46,045 bases of DNA, taken from an uncultured Flavobacteriales bacterium (GTDB lineage Bacteria > Bacteroidota > Bacteroidia > Palsa-965). Positions within the stretch are counted from its first letter, which is position 1. Each line of letters starts with the position of its first letter. Below the pieces are notes generated by a model that was not told the DNA's origin, searched no databases, and was given only the letters and a program-made list of their open reading frames with translations. The stretch lies in NCBI GenBank assembly GCA_937974275.1, contig CALJIF010000095.1, positions 1-46,045 of the forward strand, in the 5' to 3' direction. Made by a program: the position numbers and the translations under genes. Positions 35,120-42,920 of this stretch are shown in pieces.

Positions 35120-36402
35120 CAGTTATGATCCTTTTTACGATTCAAAAACGTTTTTAACTGCGTAAAATCATCACGGCGCGGAAGCAAGGTTTTTAAGTCT
35201 TTTACCGGATGTTTTCCGCTGAATATAAACACTCCGAATACAAACAAGGCAAGACTACCGTAAGCCAAGCTGGCTGACCACCCGGCACCGATAGTTTGAT
35301 TGGACTGAATGAGTAACGGTGCAGAAACCAATGCCATTACCAATCCGATTATTCCCGCAATAAAATTGACATAATGTTTGCCCGCACCTGAAAAGTAATG
35401 CGCAAATACAGTTCCGAAGCTGATGAGTACAATACCCGGAACAACGGATGCGAAAACTTCTTTAACCGGAGCAAAATCTTTGCCCAACAGCCAGGAATAA
35501 AAAACAGCCGGCACGATAAGAAATAGTACTATTCCGGGAACGGTAATACCGACGCTGAGTTTAGCAAGTTGCAACGTTTTGATTCGATTTTCTTCCGTAG
35601 CTAAAGTGTTGGATACTTTCGACATCAATACAGCAGCAACACTTGCGCTGAACAGTAAAATAGCTTCGCCCAATGAAATAGCCGTAGAATAAATTCCAAC
35701 AGCTACGGTTTCTCCTCCGTAATATTTTTTGAGGTGAAAGAAATTCTCGCGAATGCTTAATTGGTGCGTTAATGTGGCCAATTGGGTGAAGAAGCCATTT
35801 GCAAAAAGAACAAACAACAATGGTCTAGTTTCTTGAATTGTTGGTGCATGTGGTTTGCGTAATACCATCAATAAGCCCGTTAACCAGGTTAAACCGTATG
35901 CCACGTAACACGCATGTAAAAAGGCTTCCGCAGTTCTTGTCTCGGCGAGCAAAATACTTCCTGCCATAGTTCCGAACATCACGACACCTTGCATCATGAT
36001 CAGAATATTGTATTCTTTGATACGTCCCTGACCCAACAAAATATTTTGATTGACAGAATGCAATGAAAACAGAAAACCAACGATTAAAACTTCGGTGCTG
36101 AACTCCGGAGGAAGCAACTCGTAGCTTACCAACATAGAGCCCACACCAAACGAGGCAAATGCAGCCCACAATCCACCCGTAAGCAAGAGTTTACTGCGTA
36201 TAGCACGTGGCACGAGATATACCATGGCAGGACCACCACCGATATCACTGATGAGGTGAATAAGATTGATGCTGAGTTGAAGTATGCTGATTTCACCACG
36301 AATTCCTGCTCCCAGCCAATGCGTAGTCAGCAAGAGCATGAGGAAGTTTAAAACCGCTCCCATGAATCTGGCAGAGAAATTTGTCAGAATGCTAGTTAGC
36401 AT
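35119..36402 (-). CDS. Polysaccharide flippase (Wzx-like)
   Basis: 427 residues with about 12-14 hydrophobic helices and few charged loops. It begins NFSARFMGAVLNFLMLLLTTHW and keeps the alternating pattern throughout, typical of MATE/Wzx flippases of the oligosaccharidyl-lipid group. It should carry lipid-linked sugar units across the inner membrane. It overlaps the upstream fusion gene by 11 nt and asnB by 1 nt. The family is clear from topology and context; the cargo is unknown. Confidence 0.82.
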   Translation of the reverse strand: MLTSILTNFSARFMGAVLNFLMLLLTTHWLGAGIRGEISILQLSINLIHLISDIGGGPAMVYLVPRAIRSKLLLTGGLWAAFASFGVGSMLVSYELLPPEFSTEVLIVGFLFSLHSVNQNILLGQGRIKEYNILIMMQGVVMFGTMAGSILLAETRTAEAFLHACYVAYGLTWLTGLLMVLRKPHAPTIQETRPLLFVLFANGFFTQLATLTHQLSIRENFFHLKKYYGGETVAVGIYSTAISLGEAILLFSASVAAVLMSKVSNTLATEENRIKTLQLAKLSVGITVPGIVLFLIVPAVFYSWLLGKDFAPVKEVFASVVPGIVLISFGTVFAHYFSGAGKHYVNFIAGIIGLVMALVSAPLLIQSNQTIGAGWSASLAYGSLALFVFGVFIFSGKHPVKDLKTLLPRRDDFTQLKTFLNRKKDHN

Positions 36403-38035
36403 GGAAGAGTCGTTTCAGCTTTAATTGTAATACAGCCGTGAAATTATCAAAATTAAACCGGTATCGCTTCGCATCAATTACGCATTGATTTTCGTTAAAC
36501 TGCGTAATGGTATGACAACCGGAATTATAAGCCCATGATGCATCAGGATAAACAGTGCTGCATTCTTCTTCGGTAAACTCCTGCGTGGTGAGTTTCGTCA
36601 CTTTCATGAATCGAATACCCGAACCATAACCGGCACTGCAATCTTGTGCAGGTCGAATCAGGAGTTCGTTATCATAAAACAACGGTCCTGCAGGACGAGC
36701 GTTGTGGTGATCGGTTTTGATGGGATTACACGGATGAGCAGTGTAAGGTCCAAAGGCATTATCGGCATAAAACAAGAACAGTTTGCTATTGCTATAGTCG
36801 CCGTCTTGTGTGCAGAAAAGCCACCATTTGTTATCGCGGTGAATGATGGTCGGATCGATTCCCGGAAAATCAACCAGAGTTTTAATAAAACCTCCGTCTG
36901 TGTTGTAAGCACTGATTTTACCTGATGTGCCACATTCCGGAATAATGGAATAGCTGCCGTTATTGTTGAGCACAAAAGGGTAGGAGAGGTGATGCTCGGT
37001 GTTGATTACTTTACCATACGCCGGATGTATTGCTGCGATACTTCCTTTTTGCTTCTTGTACGAATAATGTTCTGCGATCACTTGATTATTAAGGATCATT
37101 GGATCTGCATAATATTCTCCGTTATTCTTCGGACTGATCCATTGAATTCCATTCGGCCAGCCATTCTTCATTACATCTTGTACACTGCACGGAACAATTC
37201 CTACACACCAGTCTTCCGGTTGAAATAAACCTTTTAAATGAAACGCAATTTTATTTTTTAATAAACGCAACAGAAACAATTTCATTTTGAAGTTACCTGC
37301 ATACGTGTAAATCGGTGCAGGAGAAGCGTGTGTATGATGTGGCGCAGTCTCCAACTGTCCAACGTGCAATCGTCTTAGATTTCTAATCAGCAGATCAATA
37401 CCACCATAGAAAATATGATCTAATTGTGCAGTATAGGAATGATGTTGTGTTGCAAAAGCAGCCCGTTCAATAATGACTCCATTATCCAACTTCTCGTTGA
37501 GCTGCTGCAAGATTATCCCTGTGGTATTCTTGTTGTAATAAATTTCCCAGAATCCCGGAGGGCCGCCTCGAAACACACGTTCATCGCCATGATGAAACGA
37601 CCATACGCCATGTTTTGCAACGGTTAAGATGTCGCCACTTAAAATATTAAATCCTAAACGCACAATCACATCCGGATCCAATTCCCGAATGAGTTGTATG
37701 TTCGATTGAGAGATTACTTCACGATATTTTCCCTTACGGATGACGCGGCATCGTATTTCAGGAAGCCCTTTCAACAAAGAGTGGAGGTCAACTTGCGCTT
37801 GTGATTTTGGTTTTACGAAAAATCGTTTCCACGCGCGCCAAACAAATTTGCTGTATGGATAATTGATCCACTTGTTGATACCACTTAACTGCGGCTCTTC
37901 ATCATCACGAGTAATTGTACCTACTATTTCGCAAAATTCTGAGTTTAGTATTCTTTCAACACATATCGATTCCCAATGATCCGCAGTAAACGAATTCAAC
38001 ATGAACATCACTCGTATGCGATTGTGCGTTACCAT
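36392..38035 (-). CDS. Formyltransferase-like / GH43-like propeller fusion protein
   Basis: 547 residues in two parts. Residues ~1-250 resemble methionyl-tRNA formyltransferase-type enzymes: DPDVIVRLGFNIL, then HHGDERVFRGGPPGFWE, then TGIILQQLNEKLDNGVII. The position of the usual catalytic Asn before the His is Ser-Phe (GVWSFHHG). Residues ~270-547 look like a five-bladed GH43-type propeller (YYADPMILNN, FPGIDPTIIHRDNKWWLFCT, ARPAGPLFYDNELLIRPAQD). No signal peptide, so it is cytosolic. It probably modifies a glycan intermediate with an acyl group or sugar. It overlaps the GT4 gene by 7 nt. Confidence 0.75.
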   Translation of the reverse strand: MVTHNRIRVMFMLNSFTADHWESICVERILNSEFCEIVGTITRDDEEPQLSGINKWINYPYSKFVWRAWKRFFVKPKSQAQVDLHSLLKGLPEIRCRVIRKGKYREVISQSNIQLIRELDPDVIVRLGFNILSGDILTVAKHGVWSFHHGDERVFRGGPPGFWEIYYNKNTTGIILQQLNEKLDNGVIIERAAFATQHHSYTAQLDHIFYGGIDLLIRNLRRLHVGQLETAPHHTHASPAPIYTYAGNFKMKLFLLRLLKNKIAFHLKGLFQPEDWCVGIVPCSVQDVMKNGWPNGIQWISPKNNGEYYADPMILNNQVIAEHYSYKKQKGSIAAIHPAYGKVINTEHHLSYPFVLNNNGSYSIIPECGTSGKISAYNTDGGFIKTLVDFPGIDPTIIHRDNKWWLFCTQDGDYSNSKLFLFYADNAFGPYTAHPCNPIKTDHHNARPAGPLFYDNELLIRPAQDCSAGYGSGIRFMKVTKLTTQEFTEEECSTVYPDASWAYNSGCHTITQFNENQCVIDAKRYRFNFDNFTAVLQLKLKRLFHAN

Positions 38036-39171
38036 GCGTAGAGTTTATTCAGTTCTTGTAATACGGCGCGGTAACTGTATACTTCGTGAGCTCGTTTAGC
38101 AATGGCTTCGCGTTGTTGTTCATTCCAACTTACACTCAATTCAATTGCGCTGATGAAATCAGAAGCTTTGTATTTTTCTACCACAACACCATCTTCAGCG
38201 CTGATCATTTTGTGCACGTGTCCTACATCATGTGCTACTACCGGTAATCCGCAACACAATGCTTCACTGATAACAACAGGCATTCCTTCGAAATGACTCG
38301 GTAGCAATAAGGCTGCACTTTCCTGCATTGCCGCTGCAATTTGATTGGAGTTTGCACTACCCATAAACATCACCCGACTTTCAATCCCCAATTGAATGGC
38401 TAACGCTTCATGTCGGTTTCGTTCAGGGCTATCCCCAATCACAAGCAACGTATATTCCGATGATAGCTGTTGCATTATTTGTAATAGACCTGAGATATTT
38501 TTTTCACGTTCCACTAATGACGAAACGTGCAACAGTTGTTTGCGTTTGCGTGATTTCTGAAAGGCGTATTGAAATATTCCTGTATTTACCGCATTATGCA
38601 ACAAGGAATAGTTTCCGCGCAATCCATGTTGTTCCATGGCGTGTTGATGCTGTTCTGAAACTACAGAAATTGCGTTGCATGCGGTAACGAGTCTTCCCGT
38701 ATAATACTTCATCAGGAATCCTTGATAAGCACCATCTTCCGGTAAATATCCGGACCAATGTTCTGTTAAAACAACCGGAACATCGTACATTTTTTTAATA
38801 TCCAACGCTGCTATTGCCGCAGGGAATGCCACGTGCACATGAATGCGATCCGGTTTACCGTGATCCTGAACTGCTTTGCGAACGCCGCTCAGCATCAGTT
38901 TACGGTAGTGTTTGAATTTTTGCCAACTGCCCCAAATTCCTTTTTTGGTGATTTTCGGATAACGGATAATGTACTCGTGAAGGTTACCGTATTGGGCGTA
39001 CTCTGCTGTAACGCGTTGCGCATGCGGATCTGAAATGGCATACACAACGCTAACGATATGCTGCATGGCCACAACTTCAGCGTGACGCCGAACAAATATT
39101 CCTAAAGTCGGATTTACCGATGAAGGATACCAGGAGGGAAGAAATACAATATGCCGCGATGCTGAATTCAA
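38029..39171 (-). CDS. GT4-family glycosyltransferase, TTG start
   Basis: 380 residues. The N-terminal VFLPSWYPSSVNPTLGIFVRRHA and the C-terminal nucleotide-sugar site LLLPSHFEGMPVVISEALCCG (E-x7-E) identify a GT-B GT4 enzyme. An in-frame TGA 18 nt upstream and no Met until residue ~36 leave TTG at 39171 as the only sensible start. First gene of the operon. The 100 nt before it contain no recognisable -33/-7 pair. It probably adds a sugar to the unit later exported by the flippase. Confidence 0.88.
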   Translation of the reverse strand: MNSASRHIVFLPSWYPSSVNPTLGIFVRRHAEVVAMQHIVSVVYAISDPHAQRVTAEYAQYGNLHEYIIRYPKITKKGIWGSWQKFKHYRKLMLSGVRKAVQDHGKPDRIHVHVAFPAAIAALDIKKMYDVPVVLTEHWSGYLPEDGAYQGFLMKYYTGRLVTACNAISVVSEQHQHAMEQHGLRGNYSLLHNAVNTGIFQYAFQKSRKRKQLLHVSSLVEREKNISGLLQIMQQLSSEYTLLVIGDSPERNRHEALAIQLGIESRVMFMGSANSNQIAAAMQESAALLLPSHFEGMPVVISEALCCGLPVVAHDVGHVHKMISAEDGVVVEKYKASDFISAIELSVSWNEQQREAIAKRAHEVYSYRAVLQELNKLYAW

Positions 39172-39272
39172 TGCGTTGGTGTTCGGTCAGGTGAAAATCG
39201 GGAAATTCCCGGTACGAGCGCGCACGCGGTTAACGCTTTTGCAAACGTTTTATTGTGGAAAAGAAGTACCGA

Positions 39273-41411
39273 CTAATTTAATTTCTTAGTGCGTAAACGA
39301 ATGGAATTACCAATTACAATCACGTCAGAGAATGCCATGGAAAGTGCGCCAATCATAGGACTTAACAATCCAACCGCTGCAATAGGAATGGCCACTACGT
39401 TGTAGAAAAACGCCCAGAAGAGGTTTTGTTTTACCGTGAGCAGCGTGTGTTTACCGATTTTTAACGCTTCCGGAAGTTTTTCCATTTCGTTGGAACCAAC
39501 CAGCAACACTTGTGCCGACTGCATGGCCACGTGAGAAGCTGTTCCGTGCGAAATGCCGATATCTGCTTTAGCTAAAGCCGGAGCATCATTAATTCCGTCA
39601 CCGATCATGATAGTGGTGCCACGTGCTTTGTATTCATCAATTTTCTGAATCTTATCCTCGGGCAGCTGTTCGCTCCAGATTTCGGTAATTCCCAACTCAG
39701 CAGCAATACGTTCACACTTTACTTTGCGATCACCACTTAACAGCACAGGTACTACCTGTTGTTTGCGCAACTCATCAATCATGGCTTTCATTCCGGGACG
39801 CAATTCATCCCGTAGCTCCACGTATCCGGCCAGTTGTTGATTTTTAATGATATACAAATCAGCCGTATCTCTCCGCAATTGTTCATCCACTAATCGCCAT
39901 GATCCGATATTCCAGGTGTTCCCGGCATTATCCACAACTTGCAGTCCCAATCCGGCCAATTCCTGAACTTGAGTAATCCCGCAAGGTGTAATATTTCTTT
40001 TCGTAAGCACGCTTACTATTCCTTGCGCAATCGGATGTTGTGATTGCATTTCAGCGCCTAATAAAACGGCAGCAAGTTCTTCTTCATTGCTTGATTCAAT
40101 CGCATCGATGTGAACTTCCGTGAATGCACCTGTGGTTAACGTTCCGGTTTTATCAAAAACGGCGTAACGCACTTTGGCTAAGGTTTCCAAAGTATTTCCA
40201 CCACGAATCAAAATGCCTTTTTTAGCTGCACGACCAATTCCAACCATTACAGCTGTTGGGGTTGCAAGTCCCATCGCACAGGGGCAAGAAATCACCAATA
40301 CCGCTATACTTTGTAACAACGAATTTCTCAACGATACATCAAATGCGAAATACGCCACGAGAAAAGTTGTTACGGAAAAAGCAACAACAGTGGGCACAAA
40401 AACGGCCGCGATACGATCTGCCAATTGCTGTACCTGAGGTTTATCGCGTTGAGCTTGTTTTACTAATTCGATAATTCGGGAAAGCGTAGTTTCATTTCCG
40501 ACACGCGTAACTTTGACTTTAACGGGTCCATTCAGCGCAATGCTGCCGCCAATGATTTCGTCGCCTTTAGTTTTCTCTGCTGGAAGGCTTTCGCCGGTAA
40601 GCATGGCTTCATTCACCGTAACGGCATCATTCATTAAAATTCCATCGGCAGGGAAACTTTCACCGTTACTTACTACAACGACATCATCTGTGCGTAGGTC
40701 GCCTATCGCAACGGTTTCTGTTTGTTCTCCTTGCGGAGTAAATATCACACGACGAGCTTCTTTCACCTGCAATGCCGATAATTCTTCAATGGCATGCGTG
40801 GTGCGTTTTACGGAACGATGTTCAATTAAATTACCCAACAATACCAACGTAATGATCGTAGCAGCTGTTTCGAAAAACATGTAATGATGCGCATCGTGAC
40901 CAAATCCGTGCTGAATCATGCCCATCACACTGTACACCATAGCAGAAAAAGAGCCCATAAAAATCAATACATCCATATTCGGAACACCCGATTTCAGAGA
41001 GCCCCAGGCACTTTTTCCGAAATGCAGAAACCCGATAATTGCAACAGGTAAACACAACAACAGTTGTACTAAAGGATGATTGATCCACGCGTCATGACCA
41101 AAAAACATGTGGCCAAAAAACAAGGGAATCGTGAATGGTAAGGTGAAATAAAATTTCCGTTCGATGTTCCAGAATGCCGCTTTGGTTTCGGGAAGTACAA
41201 CGGTGTAGCCAAGATCCTGAATGGAATCGATGACTTCATTAACAGATGTTCCTGCTTTCATTTGCAGCGACGCTTCACCTGTTGCAAAATCAACATGCAC
41301 CTGCTCGTGTCCTTGCTTGGTCAGTTTTTTGGTAATACCCATTGCGCAATTGGCGCAATCCATACCCCTGACGTTGAGCGTAACTAATTCACTTTTGAGC
41401 TCAGTTTTCAC
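39273..41411 (-). CDS. Heavy-metal P1B-type ATPase, probably Cu+ exporter
   Basis: 712 residues. A single N-terminal HMA domain has GMDCANC, the metal site is SCPCAMGLATPTA, the phosphorylation site is DKTGTLTTG, SQHPIAQG gives the HP motif, and GDGINDAPAL is intact. There are about eight membrane helices. The last helix reads MAFSDVIVIGNS where Cu+ pumps often have MxxSS, so copper is likely but not certain. A CopA-type pump detoxifies the cytosol or loads cuproproteins. No CopZ or regulator gene is adjacent. It diverges from tRNA-His. Confidence 0.87.
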   Translation of the reverse strand: MKTELKSELVTLNVRGMDCANCAMGITKKLTKQGHEQVHVDFATGEASLQMKAGTSVNEVIDSIQDLGYTVVLPETKAAFWNIERKFYFTLPFTIPLFFGHMFFGHDAWINHPLVQLLLCLPVAIIGFLHFGKSAWGSLKSGVPNMDVLIFMGSFSAMVYSVMGMIQHGFGHDAHHYMFFETAATIITLVLLGNLIEHRSVKRTTHAIEELSALQVKEARRVIFTPQGEQTETVAIGDLRTDDVVVVSNGESFPADGILMNDAVTVNEAMLTGESLPAEKTKGDEIIGGSIALNGPVKVKVTRVGNETTLSRIIELVKQAQRDKPQVQQLADRIAAVFVPTVVAFSVTTFLVAYFAFDVSLRNSLLQSIAVLVISCPCAMGLATPTAVMVGIGRAAKKGILIRGGNTLETLAKVRYAVFDKTGTLTTGAFTEVHIDAIESSNEEELAAVLLGAEMQSQHPIAQGIVSVLTKRNITPCGITQVQELAGLGLQVVDNAGNTWNIGSWRLVDEQLRRDTADLYIIKNQQLAGYVELRDELRPGMKAMIDELRKQQVVPVLLSGDRKVKCERIAAELGITEIWSEQLPEDKIQKIDEYKARGTTIMIGDGINDAPALAKADIGISHGTASHVAMQSAQVLLVGSNEMEKLPEALKIGKHTLLTVKQNLFWAFFYNVVAIPIAAVGLLSPMIGALSMAFSDVIVIGNSIRLRTKKLN

Positions 41412-41497
41412 GCTGCAAAGTTACGGCACTTCCGCTTGCAGGATGTACACAGAATCGTTAAAAAGGCCAAAAGATTCCGGAATAATAAATTTTAACT

Positions 41498-41528
41498 TTT
41501 GGCTTTTGTTATCGAAATACTATCTTTG
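41498..41528 (+). promoter_or_regulatory. Promoter of tRNA-His
   Basis: An exact TTTG at 41498-41501, a 19-nt spacer and TATCTTTG at 41521-41528. The tRNA begins 26 nt later. Confidence 0.85.
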
Positions 41529-41553
41529 CGCCCGTTCTCGCAAGAGAAAACGT

Positions 41554-41628
41554 GGTGGCTATAGCTCAGTTGGTTAGAGTAGCGGTTTGTGGTTCCGTTG
41601 GTCGTGGGTTCAAGTCCCATTAGCCACC
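41554..41628 (+). tRNA. tRNA-His (anticodon GTG)
   Basis: The acceptor arm GTGGCTA (41555-41561) pairs with TAGCCAC (41621-41627). G at 41554 and C at 41628 give the G(-1):C73 pair that marks bacterial tRNA-His. The D-arm is GCTC...GAGT, the anticodon loop is TTGTGGT with GTG, and the T-loop is TTCAAGT. The CCA end is not fully encoded. The top pair next to the anticodon loop is T31-T39, a mismatch. Confidence 0.95.
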
Positions 41629-41630
41629 CA

Positions 41631-41658
41631 AAGGTCGGATGTACATCCGACCTTTTTT
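41631..41658 (+). terminator. Terminator of tRNA-His
   Basis: AAGGTCGGATGT and its exact inverse ACATCCGACCTT form a palindrome at 41631-41654, followed by more T. It lies 3 nt after the tRNA. Confidence 0.9.
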
Positions 41659-41660
41659 AT

Positions 41661-42257
41661 TTACATTCCGATAGGATAATAAATGCCCAGTGTTACCAGG
41701 TATTTGGTATCACGTTGAATTTCCGCGAAAGGCACATCCACATTGGTTTTGTTAATTCCTCTGGACCATGCTACACGCACACCTACAGGATTTCCGCGTA
41801 TAGGAAATTGACCACCAAGACCCAATTGAGGTCCGATGATAGGGCCGTATATTTCGTTCGTTGTCGCCATCCACGCATAGCTGAATCCGCCACCCATGTA
41901 AAAGCACGATTCATCCAAATCGCCAATGAAAAATTGCCCGTGTATCGGAAGTTCAAAGCCAATGGTTCCCCGTGCGCCGAAGTTTCCACCTAACACACCA
42001 TTTAGCCCTGCGAAAGGAAAAGCCGATACCGCCAAGTGTTCATTAAATGCGTAAGTGGCTTTGTACATAACGCCCGGTACGCCGGTTAAGCGCGTGCCAC
42101 TGTAGTTCCCGGACGGTGAAGTGTATTGCAGGTTATAAAATCCTATCATGGTTTGTGCGCCGAATCCATGGTAAAAACCTTTAGCTTGTCCCATTACAAC
42201 GGTTGAAGAGCACACCAACACTGCGCCGACGAGGAATTTTTTCAAATACGAGTTCAT
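41661..42257 (-). CDS. Outer-membrane beta-barrel protein
   Basis: 198 residues from ATG at 42257 (the frame reaches 42305). The signal peptide KKFLVGAVLVCSSTVVMGQ is clear. The body has alternating short beta strands rich in Gly and aromatic residues (GFYHGFGAQTMIGFYNLQY, YMGGGFSYAW) and ends in a hydrophobic strand (YLVTLGIYYPIGM). This resembles the eight-stranded outer-membrane barrel group. Function unknown. It converges on tRNA-His. Confidence 0.72.
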   Translation of the reverse strand: MNSYLKKFLVGAVLVCSSTVVMGQAKGFYHGFGAQTMIGFYNLQYTSPSGNYSGTRLTGVPGVMYKATYAFNEHLAVSAFPFAGLNGVLGGNFGARGTIGFELPIHGQFFIGDLDESCFYMGGGFSYAWMATTNEIYGPIIGPQLGLGGQFPIRGNPVGVRVAWSRGINKTNVDVPFAEIQRDTKYLVTLGIYYPIGM

Positions 42258-42920
42258 ACAATAGCTTTTTCTAAACGTTCGCAAATTACGTTCCGTTTCG
42301 ATCAATTGAAACTACCGATTTGGTAAGTGGTTTGAAATGGTGGGTAAGTGTGCTGGTGTTACCTGTGAAGCTCGAAAACTGTCAACTTTCTTACAGGACA
42401 TGGAAGCGTTTGCAGTTGCTCGAATCGAGGCTGAATAACTTATTTGCATTCAATGGGATAAGTACTAGTATTCGTTAATGCCGGGATTTGCAAATAACAC
42501 TGTTAACTCCGGACAATGAGAAGACTGTTTCGCGCATTGATTGTAATTACTTTGATTTACGCATTTAATACCGTTATGCAGTTGTTCCGGACATTCATCG
42601 CAGGAAATGACGATTTACGATGTGCAATTTATCATTGAAAATTACACGTTGCGAATTGAACGCATTTGCATCATTTCGAGAGTTTTAGCTTTATAAATCG
42701 CTATATGGTTCCTCCTCGAACAGATAAAGATAAAATATTCAGAGACAAGTTCCGCTGACGGAAACGCGAGCAAAATTAAGTAATCTAGGTATCTTTGGTC
42801 GCTTAGATTAGTTAAACGGAGGGGCGAAGATTCGTGTTCCAAAGTCAATGAGTACTTGGCAAGTGGTCAGAACTAAAGATCTTCGATTGGTTTGATAAAC
42901 TTTAAAAAAATTGAAATGAT
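42258..42920. other. Long intergenic region with a -7 element for the propeller gene
   Basis: No convincing gene: the minus-strand frame at 42642-42848 has no start context or domain. TATCTTTG at 42790-42797 fits a -7 box and would give a ~118-nt leader for the gene at 42921, but no TTTG -33 box is visible. Nothing else is recognised in the region. Confidence 0.55.

Noticed and set aside
42642..42848. 68-residue minus-strand frame in the long intergenic region
   Set aside because: No start context, no domain, and it overlaps the probable -7 box of the propeller gene.
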